Positions 54,029-62,467 of a stretch of DNA of 64,000 bases are shown in pieces. The stretch covers positions 56,426-120,425 of the forward strand of contig CAVPFC010000032.1 of assembly GCA_963703605.1 (NCBI GenBank), read 5' to 3'. The stretch comes from DASXKD01 sp963703605 (GTDB lineage: Bacteria; Actinomycetota; Actinomycetes; Streptosporangiales; Streptosporangiaceae). The notes under the pieces were generated by a model, which was not told the DNA's origin, did not search any database, and saw nothing but the letters and a program-made list of their open reading frames with translations. The position numbers and the translations under genes are program-made. Position 1 is the stretch's first letter; each line of letters starts with the position of its first letter.

Positions 54029-54084
54029 CGCAGGTGCCCCAAGGGAGACGATGACAGCGATTCTTTTCCTTTGGGGCACCTGCG
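54029..54084. repeat. 14-bp inverted repeat with 28-nt loop inside the element
   Basis: CGCAGGTGCCCCAA (54,029-54,042) and its perfect complement TTGGGGCACCTGCG (54,071-54,084). It may be a strong RNA hairpin, terminator or protein-binding site. A 25-codon ORF with a GGGAG ribosome site starts inside the loop at 54,051 and ends at 54,128, and its first codons lie in the structure, so it could act as an attenuator leader. Between 53,934 and 54,201 no larger gene is seen. Confidence 0.7.
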
Positions 54085-54201
54085 CTTTAGAAGGACAACC
54101 GGCAACCAGAACACACGCGGGGAACTGAAAACAGTCAGCGGGCGCCCAGACCAAGCGCCCGCCGACCACCGGCACCTCGCCCCGCTGCAGGAGGCGAAGC
54201 T

Positions 54202-54564
54202 ATGGCACCACTGTACGACCGGGCACCCACATCCCGCCTGTCCGCCGACGCGAACGGCGGGACGTGCTCGCGCGTCATCGACCTGGCCCGCGGCGGCCCG
54301 GACGGGCCAGAGCGCGGCGGTATCACGCACGGCTGGAGTGGATACAAGGCCGGGTGCCGGTGCGAGACCTGCCGGGCTGGGAACAGGGCCGCGGTGGCCC
54401 AGGCGAAGCAGCGGCGGCTAGCACGGCGGGAGCAGGCGGTATTCGATCACGGGGCCAGCGCCTATGGCAACTGGGGATGCCGGTGTGAGATCTGCAGGAC
54501 CGCCCGCGCTGAGCAGTGGGCGGACTGGTATCAGCGACGGCGCCAGGCCCGGAGGGCGTCGTGA
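54202..54564 (+). CDS. Small protein with two CRC-type Cys repeats
   Basis: 120 residues with a tandem motif: HGWSGYKAGCRCETCRAGNR (about 37-56) and HGASAYGNWGCRCEICRTAR (about 82-101), each HG-x-x-x-Y-x-x-GCRC-x-x-CR. The Cys/His set suggests a small zinc site in each copy; the flanks are Arg/Gln-rich and could bind nucleic acid. Single-copy versions are common in actinophages and plasmids with unknown function. Its stop overlaps the GTG of the next gene (GTGA). Confidence 0.7.
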   Translation: MAPLYDRAPTSRLSADANGGTCSRVIDLARGGPDGPERGGITHGWSGYKAGCRCETCRAGNRAAVAQAKQRRLARREQAVFDHGASAYGNWGCRCEICRTARAEQWADWYQRRRQARRAS

Positions 54565-55868
54565 CCGCCCCGCTGGGCCCGGCCAGCCGCGATCCCCGCT
54601 ACCAGAGCCCGGACGGCTCGCCCATTCACGATCGTCTCGACCACGACGTGTGCTGCATGTTGCCTGGGGGATGCGCCTGGGGGTGCCGCCAGCCCGGTGG
54701 CTGCCAGGACCTGTACCCGAGCCCCGAGCAGCAGGCCGCAGTGAGAGGCTACGGGCCCCGTCTGGGAGCGGGAGCTGGGAGACCAGCCGTGAGCACCCCG
54801 CAGCCGCCGGTCGCCGGTTCCGCAGACTACTGGGATCGCATCGCTCAGTGGGCGCGGCAGATGGCCAGCAACGGGATGCCACGGGACCAGATCATCGCCG
54901 GGCTGACCGCCACGGGCTTCCCGGACCCAGCACCGCTGGTCGAGGCGGCACTGAACGGCCGCGGGCGGTCCCGGCCGTATCCGAGAATCGTCGTCAACCA
55001 GGACCAGGGAGTGCTAATCGGGGAGACCATCGCGGCGCTGGCTGAGATCAACTGGCCGCCCCTGCTGTTCCGCCGCGGAGGAGTGATGGCCCGGGTCGGC
55101 AGCGACGACGACGGCCGGCGGGTGATCCTCCCGATGGACCGTGCGGCGATCCGCGCAGAGCTTGCCATCCTCATCGAGTGGGTCAAGGCCGGGAAGGGGG
55201 AATGCAGCCCCGCTGGCGTGCCGCCGGTCGTTGCCGACCTGCTGCTCACGCACGCCGACAAGCTGTGCGAGGAGCTTCCTGTCCTCGACCAGGTGGTGAC
55301 TGCGCCCGTGTTCGCCCCGGACGGCACGCTCGTCACGGAGCCCGGGTACAACCCGGCCGCGCGGGTCTGGTACCAGCCGGTCGGCGGCATGAAGATGCCG
55401 CCGGTCAGCGGCCGGCCGTCGCGGACTGAGGTCAACTCAGCCGCGAAGCTGCTGGTGGCCGAGTACCTGGGGGACTTCCCGTTTGACGGAGAAGCCAGCC
55501 GCCAGCACGCGCTCGGCGCGCTGGTGCTGCCGTTCGCCCGGCTGATGATCGATGGCCCGGTGCCGCTGCAGTGCGCGGACGCGACCACCCCCGGCAGTGG
55601 CAAGGGCCTGCTGCAGCGCGCGCAGATGTACCCGGCGCTCGGGAGCATGCTCCCGGCCCTTCCCGGTGTGCTCGACGACGAGGAGGAGCTGCGCAAGAAG
55701 ATCACCACCGTGCTGATGCGCGGCCAGCAGGTCATCCGCTGGGACAACGTGACATCGCGGGTTGACTCGCCGTCGCTGTCATCGGTGCTGACCGAGCCGG
55801 TCTGGGAGGACCGGCTGCTGGGCGCCAGCCAGGACGTGCAGATCCCGGTCAGGTCCATCTTCCTGATT
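54561..55868 (+). CDS. Primase/helicase-type replication ATPase of the element, 3' truncated
   Basis: Starts GTG 54561. After a Cys-containing N-terminus (DVCCMLPGGCAWGCRQPGGC) and a helical segment, residues ~330-435 form a P-loop ATPase like those of plasmid/phage primase-helicases: Walker A CADATTPGSGKGLLQR, Walker B-like LPGVLDDEEELRKKI and a sensor-type RWDNVTSRVDSPSLSSVLTE. Homology stops abruptly at PVRSIFLI near 55,866, where family members continue with a sensor Asn and arginine finger. The frame runs on through ~44 unrelated codons to a stop at 56,000. The protein is therefore truncated by the sequence junction. Confidence 0.75.
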
Positions 55869-56244
55869 CGCCATAGCCGAGCAACGCCGCCAAGTGGAAT
55901 AGGGCATTGGCATCCCCGCTCAAGGCATGCCGCTCGACTTGGGCGACATCCGGCATCGGTGCCCCCTCAGCGCCGCGACCGAGGACTGATGCGCCTTTGA
56001 ACTCGAAGGGCCAACAGATATGCAAGTAGCCATCGCGCTCGGCCAAGACCACTTCGGGGTAATTGTGGATTGACTTATTCGGTAGGGCGCTAAGTAAATC
56101 CACGATGCAAAGGCATTGTCCGTTCGTAAGCTGTACCTTGTCGCCGATACGTATCGTGTCGCCATTGTCATAGCAGAGCGAGGCATAGCGCCCAGTCTGT
56201 TTCTCGGATGAAGCGCTGGTGTCAGGGAGCATGCTGTCAGACAT
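55849..56244 (-). CDS. Hypothetical protein, 3' truncated at the junction
   Basis: A 131-codon frame from ATG 56244: MSDSMLPDTSASSEKQTGRY, then DNGDTIRIGDKVQLTNGQCL, VVLAERDGYLHICWPFEFKG and a helical end NALFHLAALLGYGES. The last ~5 codons lie in the actinobacterial side, so the true C-terminus is missing. Composition is clearly foreign to the left part. The tail hints at a TPR/Sel1-type helix pair, but I do not recognise a family. Confidence 0.5.
   Translation of the reverse strand: MSDSMLPDTSASSEKQTGRYASLCYDNGDTIRIGDKVQLTNGQCLCIVDLLSALPNKSIHNYPEVVLAERDGYLHICWPFEFKGASVLGRGAEGAPMPDVAQVERHALSGDANALFHLAALLGYGESGRWT
55860..55875. other. Sequence junction: actinobacterial element to foreign lower-GC DNA
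   Basis: Left of ~55,866 codons are GC-rich and the primase-type gene is in frame; right of it GC drops sharply and a minus-strand ORF of different codon use enters with its 3' end missing. No target duplication, inverted repeat or attachment repeat is visible at the joint. Confidence 0.8.
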
Positions 56245-56394
56245 CGATAGGTGGAAATGGTTGTTGGTAGGCTTGTGCCAATCGTGTCGGTGATCGTCAG
56301 CCAGATTCAGCGTTCCATTTTACCCTACCGCTTGGCGCAGTCCGCGAACCAGTCGGCCGGTAGGACAGCGATCGGGTCCAAAAACCATTTCGCG

Positions 56395-56547
56395 TCAACA
56401 CGGGATGCGTTTCCCGGCCGAAAAAAAGCTGGCCGCAACTGCCTGAATCTCAAGAAGGTAATGGCTATAAAGCTCGTAGCGCCCCCCGCTACCATATGTC
56501 CCTAGGGCGCTCACGAGCGCGCCGAAATTCTGATTCCAGTAGGCCAT
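56395..56547 (-). pseudogene. Possible coding fragment
   Basis: A 50-codon minus-strand frame, MAYWNQNFGALVSALGTYGS then GGRYELYSHYLLEIQAVAAS, ends at 56,395. Its amino-acid content looks coding but it is antisense to and abuts another fragment, and could be chance. Bases 56,245-56,394 and 56,711-57,099 hold nothing I can support. Confidence 0.25.
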
Positions 56548-56559
56548 CAGGCCGCTCGG

Positions 56560-56710
56560 AGTACCGACACGTAGAGTTTGAACGCCGGAAGTCAGTGGAA
56601 TTCGCTGGCGTATCGACGTGGATCACAAGCCGTGAAGATCTGATCCTTTCCAAGCTCGTCTGGGCAAGCGACTCGGGCTCGGAGATGCAGCTCCGCGACG
56701 TCCGCACACT
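56560..56710 (+). pseudogene. Remnant of a nucleotidyltransferase-like protein
   Basis: The stretch FERRKSVEFAGVSTWITSRE followed by DLILSKLVWASDSGSEMQLR, DVR matches the conserved C-terminal part of small MNT/AbiEii-like nucleotidyltransferase-fold proteins (often TA- or defence-associated). There is no start or N-terminal GS-x-D motif, and the sequence after the DVR motif no longer resembles the family. A gene fragment. Confidence 0.4.
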
Positions 56711-57099
56711 GATTGACGACTCCATCTCAATGATGACAGTGGGACGATTTCAGGTTCGATCACTGGCGTCAACGCGTAGTCTGACGGTGTTGGTTTTGTC
56801 CTCGTCCACTACCCTTCTCATCGGTTATTGCAACAACGGCGCTGCGAACAATCTACCCGTTCAGGCGTCGGGGTTGTCGAGGATAGCGGGGTGGTATCGT
56901 CCTCGAGTGTTCTGACACAAATCAGCCGCATTTCACCACAACACTGCCACAATCGGACGGATGATGTTGCCGTGTTGGCGGGGGCCTCCACGCGAGCGCA
57001 AGTTACACCAGGAAAGTCTATTGGACCACCACCAGGAAAGGACCCTAGCCGTAACTCACACTCGTTCTAACGGAGGAAGAGCCTGAGTTCATGCGACGA

Positions 57100-57747
57100 T
57101 CAGGTTCTTTGGACCCTCTGGCTACCTTCCGTTACCGTCCCTGCAGCCGGAGTCACTTCGTTTCGGCGCTTCCAAAAATAGAAAGCCATCAGGATTGAGA
57201 TAACCGCAAGCCCAGCGCCAAATTCACCTGCTATATACCTAGTTCTGCTCTTGTCTACAGTCAGCGGATCAAAAAACTGCTGGAAGAATGTATTGTGAGC
57301 CGCGTGTAGGACGACGCCAGGCCAGATGCTACCCGACTTGAGCCTCATCCAGGTCCATACGAAACTAATGACCGGCAACAATAACGTAAACAGTGGCAGG
57401 TAATACCAAACCGGCGTGCCGCCGCTGTAGCCATCAGCCAAAAGAAAAATCGGATAGTGCCACACGGCCCAGATGAGTCCCGAAATGATGGCAGTCGCAG
57501 CGAACCCGTGCGTTTGGCAAGCTCCGGTACAAGAATCCTCGCCAGCCTATTTCCTCCCCAAGTACAGTAGCGCAATCGCGAACGACCGTGATCGTCGCAG
57601 TAAAGACGAAGTATAGGGCAATGTTTGCCCAGGGCTTCATCGGTCCAAGCCCAAATTGACTGGAAAAACGATCGTAAAACTGTCTGTTGTAAAACCCGCC
57701 GATTCCGGTCAGCCAGACAAGCGCGTAAACCGCCGTTGCATAGCCTA
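57100..57747 (-). pseudogene. CPBP-family intramembrane protease, 5' truncated and frameshifted
   Basis: Read on the minus strand from ~57,747: GYATAVYALVWLTGIGGFYN, then MKPWANIALYFVFTATI, VLGEEIGWRGFL (EExxxR motif), two single-base deletions in short homopolymers (~57,530 and ~57,500), FAATAIISGLIWAVWHYPIF, and HAAHNTFFQ (HxxxN motif), ending in a basic tail at 57,100. All three catalytic motifs of CAAX-processing/bacteriocin-processing (CPBP) glutamic proteases are present, so the gene was intact before the indels. The 5' end is cut at ~57,747 where the insertion sequence begins. Confidence 0.7.
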
Positions 57748-58280
57748 GCAGGGTACTGAAAAAGTCACTTTAATTCCACAGCGTGATTGATTAAGAAGAA
57801 ATCATGCGAGGAATCGATCATCAGCAGTCGGATATGTTCAGTTACTTGTCGCCGGAGCAGCGGGTGCGGAAGGATCATCCACTGCGTATGGTGCGGGCGA
57901 TGACGGACGAGATTCTGAATTCGATGTCACCGTTGTTTGACTGCATGTATGCCGAAGGCGGGCGGCCGTCGATTCCGCCGGAGAAGCTTTTGCGGGCGCA
58001 GTTGTTGCAGATGCTCTATTCGGTGCGCAGCGAGCGGCTGCTGATGGAGGAGATCGACTACAGCATTCTGTTTCGCTGGTTTGTGGGTTTGAACCTCGAT
58101 GAGGATGTGTGGGATGCCACCGCCCTTACCAAGAACCGCGACCGCTTGCTGGAGGGGGCGGTGGCCAAGGAGTTTCTGGCGCAGGTGGTAGACCGAGCGC
58201 GGGAAGCTGGTCTGGTTTCTGACGAACACTTCTCGGTGGATGGCACGCTGCTGGAAGCTTGGGCGAGCCTGAAGAGCTTT
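57748..58280 (+). mobile_element. Truncated IS element (DUF772/IS5-IS1182-type)
   Basis: The left end appears to start near GGTACTGAAAAAGTCACTTT (57,750-57,769), directly abutting the broken CPBP gene, followed by an AT-rich leader and a transposase gene. The right end is missing: similarity ends near 58,278, and no inverted copy of the left end is seen before the next gene. Confidence 0.6.
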
Positions 58281-58301
58281 CAACCTATCGAATCTTTTTA
58301 G
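57804..58301 (+). pseudogene. Transposase N-terminal fragment (DUF772 domain)
   Basis: 165 codons from ATG 57804. SYLSPEQRVRKDHPLRMVRA, RPSIPPEKLLRAQLLQMLYS, MEEIDYSILFRWFVGLNLDE, DVWDATALTKNRDRLLE and the first catalytic Asp strand FSVDGTLLEAWAS are the N-terminal half of IS5/IS1182-type transposases. After SLKSF (58,278) the sequence changes to unrelated codons and stops at 58,301; the remaining DDE residues are absent, so it cannot be active. Confidence 0.8.
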
Positions 58302-58456
58302 TCTTCTGGCCCGAAAAACGCGCAAATCTTCTCTGGGGTAGATCCTGCAGGGGCTGGGCTTGCCCCGCCCGCACACGCCCGGCTGCACGAACAACAACGT
58401 CCCTACGTCCCGTCCTCAAAAGGTTTTGTGCTATCTTTCCCGCAGCCGGAAAGAAA

Positions 58457-59980
58457 GTGGGATCTCTGCCTCTCTTGCGCGACACTTCCAGAAGGTTTTC
58501 CTTTGCCCTGCTCAGTGCGTCTTTTGCTCTGCTCACTGGTTGCTCGTCCAATCCTGCCGGTGCGAGCGCCATCCCCTCTTTCCCTTCCGCGGAACAAATA
58601 ACCACCGCCTCGGCCTACGCCTATCCGCTCAAAATCTCCAAAAATGCCCGCTATCTCATGGATCAGAACAACAAACCGTTCCGCATTCAGGGTGACTCCG
58701 CCCAGTCCCTGATCGCCAATCTCACCTATCCCGAGGCGGAAGCCTATTTTTCTGACCGGCAAGCCAAAGGATTCAACACGATCAATATCAATCTCCTCGA
58801 ACACAAGTTTGCCCTTCGCGCTCCCGCCAACCGCAACGGTGATCCGCCTTTCACGTCGCCCGGCGATTTCTCCAAACCCAACGAACGCTATTTCGCATTC
58901 GCGGATTCCATCATCGATCTGGCTGCGTCCAAAGGAATGCTCATTAGCCTCGCCCCGATGTATCTCGGCGCAAGTGGAGGAGACGAAGGTTGGTGGACAG
59001 CTTTGATTGGCGCCTCGAATTCGCAGGAGGTTTGCTACAACTTTGGTTTGTACATCGGAAACCGCTACAAGTACCGCAAAAATATTCTCTGGGTCATAGG
59101 CGGCGATTACACGCCACCGTCTGGAAGCGAAGGAGAAGCGCGCCTCCACAAATTCATGGAGGGCATCAAGGCCGCCGGCGCCACTCAATTGTGGGCTGGC
59201 GACTGGGATTCCGGCGGCATTTCCACCGACGAGCCCGCGTTTTCATCCTCCATGGACCTCAATGCCGTCTATACGTACGGCAAGGCGGGGAAGTCTGGCG
59301 CGACTTATGCCGAGGCGCGCAAAGCGTTCACTTATTCGCCACCGCGTCCTGCCTATCTGAAGGAAACCGGTTACGAGAGCGAAAATTGGGTCGAAGGAGC
59401 CCCCGCCTCTGTTCGCAAATACGCCTACCGGGCCATCTTAGGAGGCTGCACAGCGGGCGCATTTTTTGGCCATCGCGACATTTGGGAATTTGCCACCAGC
59501 AAATGGTGGTCCGGCTTTAACTTCGGCCACGCCTCATGGCAGAGCTCGCTGAATTCTGCAGGTACTTTCGATATGGTGCGCCTGGGTAAGTTGCTCGACG
59601 CCCTACCCTGGTTCGACTTGGTGCCTTCCGGCCTTGCGGGAACAAAAAACTTCGTCACGCAGGGAGGGGGAAACTACGAAGACGCCGATTACGTTACCGT
59701 CGCGGCCACGGCCGACGCCAAGGTGCTGCTTGCTTATATACCGCCAGCAGCCAAGAATTCTGTGACTTTCACGGTTGATTTGGCACTGCTGAACGGTTCT
59801 GCTCGCGCGCGCTGGTTCGATCCAGCTTCTGGGAAGTACACCGAGATTTCGCCGAATTCTCTTCAGAATCGAGGAGCCAGGAGCTTCACCACTCCAGGGA
59901 AAAATGCCGCTGGCGCAACGGATTGGGTTCTCGTCCTCCAGGTCGTACCCGGCCAAAATGCGAGTCCAGACGTTAAATAA
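58457..59980 (+). CDS. DUF4038/GH140-like glycoside hydrolase lipoprotein
   Basis: 507 residues from GTG 58457 (longer frame to 58259 crosses the IS remnant). Lipoprotein signal FSFALLSASFALLTGC. The catalytic barrel opens KNARYLMDQNNKPFRIQGDS, continues with RQAKGFNTININLLEH and ILWVIGGDYTPPSGSEGEAR, and carries YLKETGYESEN; Asp of GGD and Glu of KETGYE are the likely catalytic pair by comparison with apiosidase-like (DUF4038) enzymes. The C-terminal ~90 residues (DYVTVAATADAKVLLAYIPP, RWFDPASGKYTEIS) match the beta domain often attached to DUF4038. It probably removes a side-chain sugar from pectin-like polysaccharide at the cell surface. Confidence 0.82.
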   Translation: MGSLPLLRDTSRRFSFALLSASFALLTGCSSNPAGASAIPSFPSAEQITTASAYAYPLKISKNARYLMDQNNKPFRIQGDSAQSLIANLTYPEAEAYFSDRQAKGFNTININLLEHKFALRAPANRNGDPPFTSPGDFSKPNERYFAFADSIIDLAASKGMLISLAPMYLGASGGDEGWWTALIGASNSQEVCYNFGLYIGNRYKYRKNILWVIGGDYTPPSGSEGEARLHKFMEGIKAAGATQLWAGDWDSGGISTDEPAFSSSMDLNAVYTYGKAGKSGATYAEARKAFTYSPPRPAYLKETGYESENWVEGAPASVRKYAYRAILGGCTAGAFFGHRDIWEFATSKWWSGFNFGHASWQSSLNSAGTFDMVRLGKLLDALPWFDLVPSGLAGTKNFVTQGGGNYEDADYVTVAATADAKVLLAYIPPAAKNSVTFTVDLALLNGSARARWFDPASGKYTEISPNSLQNRGARSFTTPGKNAAGATDWVLVLQVVPGQNASPDVK

Positions 59981-60013
59981 GCCCTACTCGAGGGTTCACA
60001 AGAAGCTCCTTCT

Positions 60014-60953
60014 TCATTCCACAATTAGCAGATTCTGCGCAAACGGCCACTCCTGATCCACCCACTGCCCTTCGCATCTAAATCCCGTCCGCGCCGCCAT
60101 TTCCGCCGCTTCCCCAATGTGATACTTGTGTGAGCTTTCCGTCCAAATCGTCTCATCTTCATCCAGCGAAACCCGCAGCCCCGCTGCCGGAATCTCCACA
60201 CGCTGTCGGCATGTGGATCGCAGGTGCATCTCGATTCGCCTCTCCGTAGCGTTCCAACGCGCCTCGTGGTGGAAACACGCCAGGTCGAAGTCCGCGCCCA
60301 GTTCCCGGTTGATCCTCGCCAGCAAATTCAAATTGAACGCCGCCGTCACTCCAGCCGGATCGTCATAGGCCAGCAATTGATCCTCGACGCTCTTTTCCAA
60401 ATCTGTCCCCAACAGCAACGCATCTCCTTTGCGCAAGATATTTCGCACGCTCCGCAGGAAAACTTCTCCTGCGTCGCGATCGAAATTCCCGATGGTGCTC
60501 CCGAGAAACAGCACCAGCAAATGGTCGCCTTCTGGCGCGTCTTTCGGCCACGGTGCGCAAGCCTTCCAGATACGGCTGTTCATGCCCGACGATGCTTACC
60601 AGATCGATCTGCCCCAGTTCCTTTTCGCACGCCGCCAGCGCCGAAGGCGAAATCTCGATGGGGAAGTAGTAGGTTTTCTGCCGCTGCGAAAGCGCTTCCA
60701 GTATCCAACGCGTCTTTTTTCCGCTGCCGCTGCCCAGCTCCGCGACGTGCAGCGGCGAAGGCAGTGGCTTAACGATCTCGCGCGCATGCTTCTTCAGCAG
60801 CCGCGCATCCGCGCGCGTCAGGCCGTATTCCGGCAGGACGCTAATCGCCTCAAACAGCGCCGAGCCCACTTCGTCATACAAATATTTCGACGGTAGTTCT
60901 CGCTGTCCGCTCTTCGTTAGGCCCTCGCGCACGTCAGCCGCGAATTCGGACAC
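60014..60953 (-). CDS. egtD: Histidine N-alpha-methyltransferase EgtD, one frameshift
   Basis: About 312 residues after frame correction, GTG start 60953. N-terminal frame: YLYDEVGSALFEAISVLPEY, LTRADARLLKKHA and the SAM-binding HVAELGSGSGKKTRWILEAL. Near 60,553 an apparent extra base shifts the frame; the continuation has LLVLFLGSTIGNFDRDAGEV, YDDPAGVTAAFNLNLLARIN and ETIWTESSHKYHIGEAAEMA. It trimethylates histidine to hercynine, the first step of ergothioneine synthesis. It lies 64 bp after egtB on the same strand. Confidence 0.88.
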
Positions 60954-61017
60954 AGTGTCTTCGGAAGGGTTTGCGTTAGCATGTCGACTCCCAAGGGCCC
61001 AGGTTGTCCTGCGATGG

Positions 61018-62350
61018 CTAGTCTTCCACGCAACGGAATGTCGCGTAGACGTACGGATAGTGCGGCTGGAACCAGTTCCGGAAGGATCGCCGCAACATGC
61101 ACGCAGCCGTTCGCGGCGACCCTCCCTTCATCACGTAGTGTTTGCCATCGAAGAAATTCGCGGAATAGCCGGGGTAGAAGGGCATCGCCACAAATCCAGG
61201 GAACGGTGCGAATCTCCGTCCGCGTCCATTCCCAGCCGTTGCCCACCAAATCGTGAACCCCGAACGCGCTTGCCCCGTCCGGATGCGCGCCCGCTGGTGC
61301 AGGATCCCACTGCTTAAAATCAAAATTGCCGTGCCGCGCGCCCGGCGCGTCCTCGCCCCACGGATAAGACCGCTCTCTCTGGTCTTCCCGCATTCCGTAG
61401 GCCGCCCGATGAAATTGTTCTTCGCTTGGCAACTTGCGCCCTAGCCACTTCGCATACGCCGTGGCTTCCGCGTGGCTCACATATACGGGCCAGTCCAGCG
61501 GCAAGCGAATCTCGCCGAACATCGCCCGGTACATCCACAGATTTCCGTCGCGTCTCCAAAACGCCGGATGCTGAACTCTCTCTTTTTCCTTCCAGGCCCA
61601 GGCTTCCTCACTCCACAGCGCGGCGTTTTCGTACCCGCCCGCCTGAATAAATCGCAGAAAATCCCCGTTCGTGACGTTGCCGCTCTCGATCGCAAACTCC
61701 GCAACGTCCAGCTCATGCGCTTCCAGTTCGTTGTCCCAGCCGAATTCGTCACCCGTCACGTACTTCAGTCCCAGCGTTACTTGTCCCGCTGGTATTTCCA
61801 CGAGCCGGGACTTCATTCGCGCGGCGCCATGGCTCAATGCGATGGGCCCCCGAATTTTTCTCTCGGTCGGCACCCGGTGCAGCATGTACGCCAGTGTCTC
61901 TGCGTGCATCAACCGGTGCTCGATAGCCACCTCGAGCATCGGAATCAGCTGGGGATGTCCCTCCGCAGGTCGCGTAAGCGCACGTTCAATAGCATGATCG
62001 AGCTCATTCCGCAGCCGCCGGTTGTATCCTTCCACTTCTCCGCGCTCTGGCCAATCCTTCGGTCCGTCGTTCGGCAATCCCCCTCCCACAGGGTCGATTC
62101 CAAACGCAAATAGGTCATCGAACGTCCGGTGCACGGACCGCAACCCGAACGCGCGATGCGCCAGTAGGTTCCAATCGAAGGCCTCGACGTGCCCCAGATA
62201 AAAAATAATGCGGTGCCGTTCTGGAATCGGCCTATCGTAAATAGCCTCGTTGCGCACTATGCCAAACAACGAATCGGTTTGCGCTCGTGCATTTAATAGG
62301 CGGGTGTGAAGGTCGTGCCGGATGCGGACAGCTGTAGCGGTGGCTCCCAT
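61018..62350 (-). CDS. egtB: Ergothioneine biosynthesis sulfoxide synthase EgtB, one frameshift
   Basis: About 443 residues. ATG 62350 has AGGGGGAAG upstream. The N-terminal DinB-like domain carries iron ligands (IIFYLGHVEAFDWNLLAHRA, EHRLMHAETLAYMLHR); the C-terminal FGE-sulfatase domain has LPLDWPVYVSHAEATAYAKW and GNGWEW. At ~61,208 one extra base appears; the other frame supplies FAPFPGFVAMPFYPGYSANF and RRSFRNWFQPHYPYVYATFR and stops at 61,018, the normal family ending. EgtB joins hercynine to a thiol donor (gamma-glutamylcysteine or cysteine). It is divergent from the transporter at 62468. Confidence 0.9.
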
Positions 62351-62467
62351 GGCGTCTTCCCCCTTACTTGGATGCCGCTTCCGCGAGAAGGATGCGCCGA
62401 AATTCGGCGCCGGGGAGGCTGAGTGGAGTACGATGTTCCCCCCTGCGGGGTGAGGCTGTCAATCGAA

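Noticed and set aside
51118..56000. A second attachment-site copy (tRNA 3' end repeat) marking the far end of the element
   Set aside because: I found no second copy of the tRNA 3' sequence within the window; the element is cut by the junction first.
56489..56725. 78-codon minus-strand frame
   Set aside because: Antisense to the nucleotidyltransferase-like fragment, Ser/Arg-rich, no recognisable features.
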